Below are positions 54,159 through 63,619 of a DNA stretch of 64,000 nt, one piece after another. Location of the stretch: contig NZ_JANYUY010000001.1 in the NCBI RefSeq assembly GCF_025060755.1, positions 62,001 to 126,000 on the forward strand, written 5' to 3'. Within the stretch, counting starts at the first letter, position 1. Every line of letters begins with the position of its first letter. This DNA is from Paenibacillus doosanensis (GTDB lineage: Bacteria > Bacillota > Bacilli > Paenibacillales > NBRC-103111). The position numbers and the translations under genes are program-made. The notes under the pieces are model-generated. The model saw only the letters and a program-made list of their open reading frames with translations. It made no database searches and was not told where the DNA came from.

Positions 54159-55883
54159 TTATGCTTCACTCCTTGTCAATTGTTGAACGAATTGTTTGAC
54201 CTCCGCTTGGCTGCGCATTGCCAGCGCCTTGCGGGCATGATCGGCCCATTCGCCCTGCGGCAGCTTGCCGATCAGCGCTCTGGCCGGCAGGATCGATCCG
54301 GCGCTCATGCTGAACTCGTGCAGTCCGAGCCCGAGCAGCAGCGGGATCGCCGTTTCGTCTCCGGCCATTTCCCCGCACATGCCGACCCATTTGCCTTCGC
54401 GCTCCGCCGCGCGGATAACCATATCGATCAGGCGGAGAATCGCCGGATGGCTGGGCTGGTACAAGTACGCAACCGTCTCGTTCATCCGGTCCGCCGCCAT
54501 CGTATATTGAATCAGATCGTTCGTGCCGATGCTGAAGAAGTCGACGTCTTTGGCGAAGCTGTCCGCTGCGAGCGCAGCCGCAGGCACCTCGATCATCATC
54601 CCGACTTCGATACGCTCGGCAACGGTCACGCCTTCGCCGAGCAGCTTCTCCGTCTCCTCCTGCAGCAGGCGCTTGGCTTCCCACAGCTCTTCCACAACGG
54701 CGATCATCGGAAACATAATTTTCAGCTGCCCGTAGGCGCTGGCCCGAAGCAGCGCCCGCAGCTGCGTGCGGAACAGATCTTGGCGGTCGAGGCACAGCCT
54801 CAATGCCCGCAGCCCGAGGAACGGGTTGCTCTCTTCAGGCAGCTTCATGTACGGAAGCTTTTTGTCCCCGCCGATATCGAGCGTGCGGATGACGACCGGC
54901 TTGCCGTTCATTTTCTCCAGCACATATTGATATACTTTGAACTGCTCTTCCTCGGTAGGCAGCGCGCTGCGGCCCATATACAAAAACTCGGTGCGGAACA
55001 AGCCGATTCCTTCCGCTCCGTTATCCAGCGCTTTCTGCACATCCTCGACGCTGCCGATATTGGCTGCAAGCTCCACTTGGCGGCCGTCGGAGGACAGCGA
55101 AGGCTGATCGATCAATTGTTTCAGTTCCGCCTTGCGGGCGTCGTACTGCTCTTTTTTCCGCAAATACGCCTGAAGCTCTTGCTCATCCGGATCGACGACA
55201 ATCCGTCCTTCCACCGCGTCCAATATGACGGTAACCCCGCTCGCAATTCCAGCCGCCGCGGCTCCCGCGCCGACAACCGCCGGAATTTCCAACGAGCGTG
55301 CCATAATGGCGGAATGGGACGTTCTGCTGCCGATTTCGGTGATGAAGCCCATCACCAGATCGGGATTGAGCTGCGCCGTATCGGACGGCGTCAAATCCTC
55401 GGCGATGAGTATTGCCGGCGCCGACAGATCGGCAACCGAGCCGTACGATTCTCCGCGAAGGCGGCTGAGCACGCGGCCGGATACGTCCTTCACGTCGACC
55501 GCGCGCTCCCGCAGCAGCTCGTTATCCATCGCCATCAAAGCTTCGATGAAAGTTCCGGCCACTTCATAGAGCGCATAATCGGCGTTGACCGATTCGTCTT
55601 TGATTTTATCCGTAACGGCATCGATAAGATCCGGATCTTCCAGAAGCAGCAGATGCGCCTCAAAAATTTCCGCTTTCTGCGCGCCGAGCCTGCTCTCCGT
55701 CATCTCCCGGATCGTCTGAAGCTGCTCTTGCGCCTCCTTCACGGCCTGCGCAAAGCGCGCCGCCTCCTGCTCGGGATCGGCCACCGAGCTGCGGACAGGC
55801 GTTTGCTGAACGGTTTGCAGCCGGAACGCTTGCGCGACGGCTATGCCCGGCGAGGCCGCTACCCCTGTCAAATGATTCGACAT
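54159..55883 (-). CDS. ptsI: PTS enzyme I (phosphoenolpyruvate-protein phosphotransferase)
   Basis: 574 residues, full length. Phospho-His190 in GSRTSHSAIMAR; PEP-barrel residues GLFRTEFLYM and MCGEMAGD. It takes phosphate from PEP and gives it to HPr. ATG 55883 follows AAGGAG (9-nt gap); the TTG two codons upstream is less likely. Coupled to ptsH, which starts immediately after the stop. Confidence 0.95.
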   Translation of the reverse strand: MSNHLTGVAASPGIAVAQAFRLQTVQQTPVRSSVADPEQEAARFAQAVKEAQEQLQTIREMTESRLGAQKAEIFEAHLLLLEDPDLIDAVTDKIKDESVNADYALYEVAGTFIEALMAMDNELLRERAVDVKDVSGRVLSRLRGESYGSVADLSAPAILIAEDLTPSDTAQLNPDLVMGFITEIGSRTSHSAIMARSLEIPAVVGAGAAAAGIASGVTVILDAVEGRIVVDPDEQELQAYLRKKEQYDARKAELKQLIDQPSLSSDGRQVELAANIGSVEDVQKALDNGAEGIGLFRTEFLYMGRSALPTEEEQFKVYQYVLEKMNGKPVVIRTLDIGGDKKLPYMKLPEESNPFLGLRALRLCLDRQDLFRTQLRALLRASAYGQLKIMFPMIAVVEELWEAKRLLQEETEKLLGEGVTVAERIEVGMMIEVPAAALAADSFAKDVDFFSIGTNDLIQYTMAADRMNETVAYLYQPSHPAILRLIDMVIRAAEREGKWVGMCGEMAGDETAIPLLLGLGLHEFSMSAGSILPARALIGKLPQGEWADHARKALAMRSQAEVKQFVQQLTRSEA

Positions 55884-55905
55884 TTCCAACCGCTCCTTCC
55901 TCGAG

Positions 55906-57066
55906 TTAAAGTGTATTAGACGGCTTCCATGCCGAGTATTGTTTCATAACCATCTCATGAACCGGATGATCTTCCGGTATGTTGGTATATCGCGTCAAAG
56001 CCGCGCCTGCGCCAAGCTCCTTCACGGCCGCCTGAAGCTCCGCCGCTTCCGGGTCGTCGGCATAGTCGAATCGCAGCGCCGCCGCCATAACGCCGGCCAG
56101 GCGCACTGGCTCGATGCCGCCCGCAAACGCCTGCAGCGCCGGGCGTACCAGTCTGTCGTTCGGCGACAGCTTGCGGATCGGCGAACGGCCGACGCGGACG
56201 ACTTCGTCGGTCAAGTACGGATTGCGGAACCGTTCCATAATTTTCACGATATAGCTCGTATGCTCTTCGGCGTTGAAGGAATATTTGTACACGAGCATTT
56301 TGCCGGTTTCATCCAGCGCCTCGCGAACGTGCCGGGCTATCGCCTCGTCGGCCATCGCCTCCTGAATCGTCGCTATTCCTTGCAAATAACCGAGATAAGC
56401 GGCGCTGCAATGGCCGGTATTGACGGTGAACAGCTTGCGCTCGATGTAAGGCTCAAGCTGCTGCACATAGTGAACGCCCTTCACCGGCTCGAACCCTTCG
56501 AACATGGACGAGCGGTCGACGACCCATTCGTAGAACGGCTCAACCGTAACATGCAACGGGTCTTCATGGTGCTGGAGCGGCACGATCCGGTCCACGGCCG
56601 CATCGGGGAAGGCAACGCGGCTGTCCGCTTGCTGGCGCTCCTCTTCGTTAAGATGCGAGTACACATGCTCTTTCAGCTGCGTGCTGCCGCCGATCGCATT
56701 CTCGCAGGCAATAATATGCAGCGGCGCGGCGCCCGCCGCAAGTCTGCGGCGTATGCCGGACGCGATATTGCCGGCGATGAATTTCAATATGTTCACGCCG
56801 ACCGCCGTCGTGACCAGATCCGCTCCGGCTACCGCCGCGGCGACTTGCTCGGCGTCGTTGCCGCTGATCGCCGTAACGCCGCGGACCGTTACCGTATCTT
56901 GCGACTCGTTAGCGAGCGAGACCGTATATTCTCGGCGCTCCCGCAGCAAGCCCACAAGCGTCTCGTTCACATCGACGAAAGTAACTTCGTAACCGGAGTC
57001 GGACAGCAAGAGGCCGATAAACCCGCGGCCGATGTTGCCCGCTCCGAAATGAACCGCCCTCATCAT
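55906..57066 (-). CDS. mtlD: mannitol-1-phosphate 5-dehydrogenase
   Basis: 386 residues. NAD site VHFGAGNIGRGFIG; catalytic Lys region YIERKLFTVNTGHCSAAYLGY. It oxidises mannitol-1-P to fructose-6-P in the cytosol. ATG 57066 overlaps the mtlF stop. Confidence 0.95.
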   Translation of the reverse strand: MMRAVHFGAGNIGRGFIGLLLSDSGYEVTFVDVNETLVGLLRERREYTVSLANESQDTVTVRGVTAISGNDAEQVAAAVAGADLVTTAVGVNILKFIAGNIASGIRRRLAAGAAPLHIIACENAIGGSTQLKEHVYSHLNEEERQQADSRVAFPDAAVDRIVPLQHHEDPLHVTVEPFYEWVVDRSSMFEGFEPVKGVHYVQQLEPYIERKLFTVNTGHCSAAYLGYLQGIATIQEAMADEAIARHVREALDETGKMLVYKYSFNAEEHTSYIVKIMERFRNPYLTDEVVRVGRSPIRKLSPNDRLVRPALQAFAGGIEPVRLAGVMAAALRFDYADDPEAAELQAAVKELGAGAALTRYTNIPEDHPVHEMVMKQYSAWKPSNTL

Positions 57067-57497
57067 TCCATCCCGCTTTCAAAGATAGCGAGCAGCTCTT
57101 CGGCCGTAGAAGCCTTCAAAATGCCCTCCAAATTATCGTCATCCGAACAGATCATCGCTACGTTGGTCAGTATTTCCAGATGGTCGTCTCCGTCCGCCGC
57201 GATACCGACCAACAAATAGGCTTTCTCCCCTTCGCCGAAATCGACGCCTTCCGGGATCTGCAGAATCGACAACCCCGTCGAGCGGATAAATTGCTTCGAG
57301 TCCTGCGTTCCATGCGGAATAGCAAGTCCCCCGCCCATGTAAGTGGATAACGTCTGTTCTCTCTCGATCATTTTCTCGATATACGGAAGCTCGGCATGTC
57401 CAGCGTCCACCAACAGTTGTCCCGCCAAGCGGATCGCTTCGTATTTGTCTTCGACCTTCACGTTCAATCTGACTTTCTCTTTGGATAAAACACTCAT
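57063..57497 (-). CDS. mtlF: PTS mannitol enzyme IIA
   Basis: 144 residues; phospho-His62 in AIPHGTQ. Receives phosphate from HPr and passes it to the IIB domain of MtlA. Stand-alone IIA agrees with the IIA-less MtlA of this operon. Confidence 0.94.
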   Translation of the reverse strand: MSVLSKEKVRLNVKVEDKYEAIRLAGQLLVDAGHAELPYIEKMIEREQTLSTYMGGGLAIPHGTQDSKQFIRSTGLSILQIPEGVDFGEGEKAYLLVGIAADGDDHLEILTNVAMICSDDDNLEGILKASTAEELLAIFESGME

Positions 57498-57532
57498 GGT
57501 TATCTCTCCATTTCCCTTTATATTCTTCGTCG

Positions 57533-59602
57533 TTATTGCGTTTTATCGATAAAAAAGCGCGCCAACTCCTCGCTCAAAAACCGCTTGATCTCCTCCGGCT
57601 CCCCGCGCTCCAGCAGCCCGATCATCTCCGGAACAAGCAGCAGCGCGCTGATCTCGCTGAGCACTTCAAGGCTCTCCTTCGCCAGCTCGCGCGGTCCCAG
57701 CATCAGCAGTATATGCCGGACTTCCGTCGGCCCTTCCGCCTCCAGCACGATAGACTCGCTCAATCGAAATAAGGTTAGCGACGGCCGGCGGACATATTCG
57801 CTCCGCGTATGAAACAATGCCACCGACGTATCCGGAATGAGCTGGCTTCCCAGCTTCTCTCTCTCGACCAGTTGATCGGCGACAGGGCCCGCTTGGTCAA
57901 GTACGCCCGCTTCCTTCACATAAGCGCACAGCTCAAGCACCACATCCCGCAAGCTGGCGGACGGCCCCCCGGCAAGGTGCACCCGGAACTGCCCGATCAG
58001 CCGGACGATTTCATCCAAATACGCTTTGAGCTTGAGCAGCCGCTCCCATGCTCCTTGCCCTTCGTCTGCGGCCTGCCGCTTCGCGGACGGGTTCTTTTTC
58101 AGTGTAATATCCTGGATGAACCGGCGCAACCGCTCCGCTTCCTCTTTGGTCAACAGCGGGCTAAGCTTAATATACTGATCCGCTTCCAGCGGCAGATCGA
58201 CCGTCGAGATGATCAGATCGTATGCCTCTCCCGGCTGCCGCGCAGCTTCGTACCATGATACGTTGCCGACAATCTCGATCTGCGGAAATTGCTTGCCGAT
58301 CCGAATCGCCAGCATCTTCGAGGAGCCGATTCCGCTGGTGCACACAAGAATGGCCCGCACATTGCGGCGAAATTGATTCAGCCTCTCCAAGGCAGCGCCG
58401 AAATGCATAACCAGAAAGCCAACCTCTTCATCGGGCACGGCGACATCGGTAATGACGCTATCGACCCCTTCACGCAAAATTCCGAATAAGTAGTCGTAAT
58501 CTTTTTTGATCTGGGCAAGCAGCGGGTTGCGGATATAAGCGCCGTGACGAAGTCTATCCAGCGCGGATTCCAGATGTGTCAACAGTCCTTCCCTGAGCGT
58601 ACGGTCTTCGGTTACGCTAACTCCCGTTCGTGCCTCCGCGTAACGGATCAGCCTATTCATTTTATCTATCAGACTAAGATCGTCCTGCGGCAGTAAGCCG
58701 TTGACTGCGCCTGCCGGGCCCAGCGTCGCTTCGCGAAGCAGCTCGGCAATATAAGCCGTTTCTTCTTCGGTAAATTCGATCCCGAGCCTCGCGGATAGCG
58801 AAGCAACGATTGGCCTCGCAAACTCCGGCACTTCACCCGGTGCGTGCGAGCCGCCCCGCTTCCTCGATTTCATTCTAGTCCCTTGTTCGATCCGCTTAAC
58901 CGCGGTAGACAGACGGACTAGCAGCTCCGTATAGGCAACCTCAGCCAAATCGGCGTTTCTTAGCCGCCCCCATTCCCATAGAGCGTTCTCGATCTCCATC
59001 AGAAACGGTTTGCCGACCATATTCAGCAGCTTTGCCGTCGCCGGGCGCACCGTCCGTCCGGTCGGCCCGAATAAATCGGAATCGTCCAGATGCTCTCCGG
59101 CCAAATAGCCTATAGCCTTCTGCTTGCTTGTCTCCGATCCGTTGATTTCGACCCCGTAGCCCCGCCTTCGCACCAGCTGCAGGCCGCGCTTGCCGATCCA
59201 GGACTCCAATTCGTCCAGATCATGGGCAACGGTAGGCATCGTCACTTTCATGTCGTGAGCTAGCGTAAACAGCTTCACCGGCTCCTGAGCCTCAAGCAGC
59301 GAGCAGAGAATCCACACTTTGCGGTCCTCCGCGGAAAAATCAACCGCACTAGTACGGGACAATCTTTCGCGGAATGACTCCAGCCGTTCCGGGTCATCCG
59401 CATAAATTTGAATGCCGATGCCGGATTTCTTATGAAGCTTCAATCCGTACGCTTCCACGATCTGCTCCACCTCGGACAACTCCCGGTGAACCGTTCGGGT
59501 GCTTACATTGATTGCCGCCGCAATCTCACCGGCTGTAATCTCGTCCTTCCGGTTCAGCAGAAGCTCCAGAATTTGGCGATGTCTGCTGGAAACGTTCAAC
59601 AT
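57533..59602 (-). CDS. mtlR: mannitol operon regulator MtlR (PRD activator)
   Basis: 689 residues: two N-terminal helix-turn-helices (to about 160), PRD1 (210-295), PRD2 (310-410), a IIB-like domain with Cys near 421 (VCTSGIGSS) and a IIA-like domain with His near 600 (ALFHTRSE). PRD2 keeps its His (LTHLESALDRL; VMHFGAAL). In PRD1 the usual His positions appear as Arg (LVRLSTAVKRI) and Glu (YIAELLREA). Start ATG 59602 is chosen for GAGGAAG. Expected to activate the mtl promoter when HPr phosphorylates PRD2 and the IIB site is free. Confidence 0.9.
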   Translation of the reverse strand: MLNVSSRHRQILELLLNRKDEITAGEIAAAINVSTRTVHRELSEVEQIVEAYGLKLHKKSGIGIQIYADDPERLESFRERLSRTSAVDFSAEDRKVWILCSLLEAQEPVKLFTLAHDMKVTMPTVAHDLDELESWIGKRGLQLVRRRGYGVEINGSETSKQKAIGYLAGEHLDDSDLFGPTGRTVRPATAKLLNMVGKPFLMEIENALWEWGRLRNADLAEVAYTELLVRLSTAVKRIEQGTRMKSRKRGGSHAPGEVPEFARPIVASLSARLGIEFTEEETAYIAELLREATLGPAGAVNGLLPQDDLSLIDKMNRLIRYAEARTGVSVTEDRTLREGLLTHLESALDRLRHGAYIRNPLLAQIKKDYDYLFGILREGVDSVITDVAVPDEEVGFLVMHFGAALERLNQFRRNVRAILVCTSGIGSSKMLAIRIGKQFPQIEIVGNVSWYEAARQPGEAYDLIISTVDLPLEADQYIKLSPLLTKEEAERLRRFIQDITLKKNPSAKRQAADEGQGAWERLLKLKAYLDEIVRLIGQFRVHLAGGPSASLRDVVLELCAYVKEAGVLDQAGPVADQLVEREKLGSQLIPDTSVALFHTRSEYVRRPSLTLFRLSESIVLEAEGPTEVRHILLMLGPRELAKESLEVLSEISALLLVPEMIGLLERGEPEEIKRFLSEELARFFIDKTQ

Positions 59603-59788
59603 GGGCATCTTCCTCATACATAAAATGGCATAACTCCGGCGCTGACGGCAGCGGCGAACAAGCTTATCCGAACTGCCGCAGGCTCTATCTCATTCACCGT
59701 ACGGCGAACGACAAACCTTTTTTTTGAAACCGGCTGCCCTGCTCTTGTTCACCGCGCTCTCGCACCGGTGTTATGCGCTATTATACAA

Positions 59789-61237
59789 TCAGCTTAATCG
59801 TTGGACCAATTCGTCGTATTCCGGACTTTTCAGGAAATTATCGATCGAGATATGCTCAGCCTTCGGCGCCTGCGCCTTGGCTCGATCCGTCAGCGATTTA
59901 TGCGTAATGACGATATCGGCATCGCCCGGAATTTCACTGATCGCGGTGTTGATAACCGTTACGTCCACACCCGCCGCCTTCATTTTTTTGCGTAGAATCG
60001 AAGCGCCCATGGCGCTCGAGCCCATGCCTGCATCGCATGAAAAGACGATTTTGCGGACATCTTCTTTGGCGAGAACCGTACCTGCCGGGCTTGCTGCAGA
60101 AGCTGCGGCAGCCGGAGCGGATGGGCTGGCATTGCCCGCTGCTTTCATCTGCTTCATTTTTGCCGACGCTTCTTCCAAATCGCCTTCGTCCTGCTCATCC
60201 TTACGCGTTGTTTTCAGCAGCAGGGCGGCGACTAGGAACGAGACGATCGTCGCTGTAATCACCCCGGTGAATACGGCCAGCAAGCCGCCTTTCGGCGCCA
60301 TCGCGATGTAAGCGAAAATACTTCCCGGCGACGGTGTCGCAACGAGTCCCGCATGGAACAGCGAGAAGGTGAATGTGCCTGTCACGCCGCCGGCCATAGC
60401 CGCCAAGATCAAGCGGGGGTTCATCAAAATATACGGAAAGTAAATTTCATGAATCCCGCCGAGAAAATGAATGATTGCCGCTCCGGGAGCGGATTGCTTA
60501 GCGGTGCCGCGTCCGACCAGCCAATAGGCGAGCAAGATGCCAAGTCCCGGTCCGGGATTCGATTCGAGCATAAAAATAATCGATTTGCCTGTTTTGGCCG
60601 CTTGATCGAGCGCGATCGGGCTAAGTACGCCGTGGTTGATCGCATTATTCAGGAAAAGCACTTTCCCCGGCTCGATCAAAATATTGGCCAGCGGCAGTAA
60701 GCCCGCGTTAACGAGAACCTGTACGCCTGCGGCTAACGTTTTACTGATGACTTCTACGACAGGGCCGACCCCCGTATAAGCGATCAGAGCGAGCACCCCG
60801 CCGATAATGCCCGATGAGAAGTTGTTGACGAGCATTTCGAAGCCGGAACGGATTTTGCCTTCGATCGATTTGTCGAACTGCTTCAAAATCCACGCCGATC
60901 CGGGACCGACGATCATGGCTCCGAGAAACATCGGGATGTCGGCTCCGACAACGACGCCCATCGTAGCGACGGCGCCGATGACGCCTCCGCGCTGCCCGTG
61001 AATCATAGTCCCCCCGGTATAACCGATGAGAACAGGCAGCAAATACGTTATGATCGGGCCCACCAGCTTAGCCAAATATTCGTTCGGGATCCAGCCTGTC
61101 GGAATAAATAATGCCGTGATTAATCCCCAGGCGATGAAGGCGCCGATGTTCGGCATAACCATCCCGCTCAAAAAACGCCCGAAGCGCTGCACCTTCACCC
61201 GTACTCCGCCGGATGCTTGCTGTGCTGCTGTATTCAT
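59789..61237 (-). CDS. mtlA: PTS mannitol transporter IICB
   Basis: 482 residues. IIC membrane part to about 340 with the substrate motif GGIHE at 260-264; an Ala-rich linker; IIB with phospho-Cys401 (IVFSCDAGMGSS). The IIA domain found in E. coli MtlA is absent and encoded by mtlF. GGGAGG precedes ATG 61237. Confidence 0.95.
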   Translation of the reverse strand: MNTAAQQASGGVRVKVQRFGRFLSGMVMPNIGAFIAWGLITALFIPTGWIPNEYLAKLVGPIITYLLPVLIGYTGGTMIHGQRGGVIGAVATMGVVVGADIPMFLGAMIVGPGSAWILKQFDKSIEGKIRSGFEMLVNNFSSGIIGGVLALIAYTGVGPVVEVISKTLAAGVQVLVNAGLLPLANILIEPGKVLFLNNAINHGVLSPIALDQAAKTGKSIIFMLESNPGPGLGILLAYWLVGRGTAKQSAPGAAIIHFLGGIHEIYFPYILMNPRLILAAMAGGVTGTFTFSLFHAGLVATPSPGSIFAYIAMAPKGGLLAVFTGVITATIVSFLVAALLLKTTRKDEQDEGDLEEASAKMKQMKAAGNASPSAPAAAASAASPAGTVLAKEDVRKIVFSCDAGMGSSAMGASILRKKMKAAGVDVTVINTAISEIPGDADIVITHKSLTDRAKAQAPKAEHISIDNFLKSPEYDELVQRLS

Positions 61238-61289
61238 GTAGGATTCCTCCCTTTAAGTTTTGAAATGCCGCTGCTCCAATAAAAATTTG

Positions 61290-61303
61290 TGCAAGCGTTA
61301 TCT
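61290..61303. promoter_or_regulatory. cre (CcpA) site of the mannitol operon
   Basis: TGCAAGCGTTATCT matches the cre consensus TGNAARCGNWWNCA at 13 of 14 positions. It lies just downstream of the predicted -10, where bound CcpA would block transcription. Confidence 0.7.
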
Positions 61304-61309
61304 GTCTTT

Positions 61310-61338
61310 ATCGTAAGCCACGGCGGTTTGTTCTTCAA
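61310..61338 (-). promoter_or_regulatory. predicted sigma-A promoter of the mtl operon
   Basis: -35 TTGAAG (61338-61333) and -10 TACGAT (61315-61310) with a 17-bp spacer, 73 bp before mtlA. Confidence 0.55.
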
Positions 61339-61493
61339 CCTAAGGAAAAACGTGTCCCGTCATCAACGCTGTTGACACTTTTTTAATTTAGCATGTTCAA
61401 CTTTTGCGAAAAATACCGTATGAGGCTTGAGCCGGTAGAGTAAATTAACGTCGAACCCTACTAAACAACGTCTAAGCAAAGGAAAGATCTCTC

Positions 61494-62816
61494 ATGAAAA
61501 TACAGCAAAAGTTTCTCGGAAAATCCCTTTTTGTCTGGAAACGCCTATTTTGCTTGCTGGTAGCGGTGTTCTTGACGGCAGGCTTTTGCGGAGAAAGCTA
61601 TGCCGACCCGGAATCGGCGCCCGTTCATCCCGTAAAGGCGGCGTTTGTGCGTAAAGGCAATCTATGGATCAAAGCGGGAACGGAGGAAAAGCAGCTAACG
61701 GACCTGGGAGGCGTATCCGGTCCCAAATGGTCTTACGACGGCCAATGGATTGCCTACAACCGGTCGCAGAACGGCAGCGATCAGGAGGTGTGGCTCTATA
61801 ACGCGAAGGATGGCCGCCATGAGCAGATCTACGCGCGCGGAGGGACGAATCTGCAGTGGTCCCCGGTGCGCAATATGCTGGCGTTCCAGGACCAAACCGT
61901 GCTGAATATTACGGATACGGACGTTTTACCCCAGCAGCATTTTGACAATGTGGCGCTGGGGGTGAACAATTATTCATGGCTGCCCGACGGCTCCGGTTTT
62001 CTGGCTTCCACCGCGGCTGACCGTCTGCCCGACGGCTGGACGAACCCGGTGCTGTACTTGATTCCTTACGACGCCAAAATGGACGAGAAAAAAATGAAAC
62101 GATTTTTTACGATTCCTTCCGAACTTACCGGAGGCAGCGTCACCGTGCTGTCGATCGGCACGTCGATTTTCAAATGGTCGGCCGACCGGAGATGGATTTC
62201 GTTCGTCGTTCATCCTACGGCTTCCTGGTCCGCCGACAGCGATATGTTATGCTTGCTTTCCGCGGACGGCAAACACTTTAAGCCGGTGAATGAAATGCTG
62301 GCCAACTCCGGTTGGTTCAAGTGGGCTCCTGCTCGCAGCCGATTGGCTTATATTCAAGGCGGCGGCCGGATGGCGCTGGAGAATAAACATCTGAAAGTGA
62401 AGGAGGTTCCGGCTTTACAACTGCCGGCGCTTACCCCGAAAGGCTATGCGGACGTCGGCTTTACTTGGGTTACGAGCGAGAAGCTCGTCGTATCCCGATC
62501 GGCGGAGAGCACATGGCAGCAGGACCCGTCGCAGCGCCCGCTGCCGGCGCTTGTTCAGCTGCACCTTCAAGATCCGCAGCAGCAGCCGGTATCGTCCCCG
62601 CCTGCCGGTTACGGGGACTATGCTCCTCAATATCTGAAGAGCAGCCGCCGGCTTGGCTGGGTGCGCTCAAACCGGGAAAAGGCCGGCGTGATGCTGGGCA
62701 AGGATAACGGAGCGGAGGCGGTCTTATGGATTGAATCGGTGGATTTGGGCTCGAATTATTACGAGCAGTGGGATTGGAGCGAGGTGCTATGCTGGTATGA
62801 CGGCACTTCTTCTTGA
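61494..62816 (+). CDS. secreted TolB-like beta-propeller protein
   Basis: 440 residues. Signal peptide to about 38 (LFCLLVAVFLTAGFCGESYA). Repeated WD40-like/TolB blades: GPKWSYDGQWIAYNR, LQWSPVRNMLAF, YSWLPDGSGFLA, FKWSADRRWISFV, FKWAPARSRLAYI. No enzyme motif was seen. Gene stands alone, divergent from the mtl operon. Function unknown. Confidence 0.8.
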   Translation: MKIQQKFLGKSLFVWKRLFCLLVAVFLTAGFCGESYADPESAPVHPVKAAFVRKGNLWIKAGTEEKQLTDLGGVSGPKWSYDGQWIAYNRSQNGSDQEVWLYNAKDGRHEQIYARGGTNLQWSPVRNMLAFQDQTVLNITDTDVLPQQHFDNVALGVNNYSWLPDGSGFLASTAADRLPDGWTNPVLYLIPYDAKMDEKKMKRFFTIPSELTGGSVTVLSIGTSIFKWSADRRWISFVVHPTASWSADSDMLCLLSADGKHFKPVNEMLANSGWFKWAPARSRLAYIQGGGRMALENKHLKVKEVPALQLPALTPKGYADVGFTWVTSEKLVVSRSAESTWQQDPSQRPLPALVQLHLQDPQQQPVSSPPAGYGDYAPQYLKSSRRLGWVRSNREKAGVMLGKDNGAEAVLWIESVDLGSNYYEQWDWSEVLCWYDGTSS

Positions 62817-62923
62817 GAAAGACGCCTTGCCTCACGCGGCGCCCGCTCGTCTAAAAGCCTCTGCGCAAGCGATTTGACGAAGACTTAGCTGCAGGCGCTG
62901 CGCATTATGATTATGCTTAAGGC

Positions 62924-63505
62924 TTATTGCTTCTCACGCTCCAGCGAGATCAGCAAAACTGCGGTATCGTCCGAATCATTCACATACGTGTGAACGCAGC
63001 CGCCGCGGAACCGGATCGCATCATGCGGGTGCAGCTCATGCTCGACATCGGAGACGATGATGCGGGCGATACCGGACATCAGCGCAGCGGTTTCCATGAC
63101 GTCGGCCGGATGATAATCGGAAGAATACTTGCTGCGAGGCGCCAAATAGGCACGGTATATTTCCGTTCCTCCGCTCATCGATTGGGGGAACATCGGCTCG
63201 ATCCGCCACGGCCCGTCCGTGAACTGCATTCCTGAGCCAGCACGGGACACCTGGACGACCGTCTCCCCGGCGAACAGCGAAAACATCGGCACCGACAAAC
63301 CGTCGGCTATTCTCCATAGCACGGCCAGACTCGGATTTGTCTCTCCCCTTTCGATTTTGCCGAGCGTCAGCTTGCTGACCCCGGATTTCTCCGCAAGGTC
63401 GTCTAGACTCAGCTTCTGCTCTTTGCGCAGCTGTCTAAGCTGGTGGCCGATCCGGCGGACCATCCCCTGCACTTCTTGTTCATCCTGTTCTTTAGAAATA
63501 TCCAA
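62924..63505 (-). CDS. Xre-cupin transcriptional regulator
   Basis: 193 residues. HTH at about 20-70 (LSLDDLAEKSGVSKLTLGKIERGETNPSL) and a C-terminal cupin with HPHDAIRFRGGCVHTYVN. TTG 63505 follows GGAGGG. Divergent from the MFS gene and likely its regulator. Confidence 0.9.
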   Translation of the reverse strand: MDISKEQDEQEVQGMVRRIGHQLRQLRKEQKLSLDDLAEKSGVSKLTLGKIERGETNPSLAVLWRIADGLSVPMFSLFAGETVVQVSRAGSGMQFTDGPWRIEPMFPQSMSGGTEIYRAYLAPRSKYSSDYHPADVMETAALMSGIARIIVSDVEHELHPHDAIRFRGGCVHTYVNDSDDTAVLLISLEREKQ

Positions 63506-63619
63506 AGGTTTCCCTCCAAATAAATTATAATTTACTTTTATTCGTTATAAGTATATTATAGTTTATTATCACATGCAATAATCGTTGATCGATTTGTTGT
63601 ACAAAGGAGAGGAACTGCA
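63506..63619. promoter_or_regulatory. AT-rich divergent control region with two related repeats
   Basis: ATAAATTATAATTTA at 63520-63534 and GTATATTATAGTTTA at 63551-63565 are related repeats that also contain TATAAT-like -10 sequences. Candidate sites for the HTH-cupin regulator. Confidence 0.45.

Noticed and set aside
53883-55919. 678-codon plus-strand ORF opposite ptsI and ptsH
   Set aside because: It is the mirror of two clear PTS genes, is rich in Arg, His and Leu, and has no family motif or ribosome site.
55939-57219. 426-codon plus-strand ORF opposite mtlD and mtlF
   Set aside because: Same reason: antisense of well-conserved genes with biased composition.
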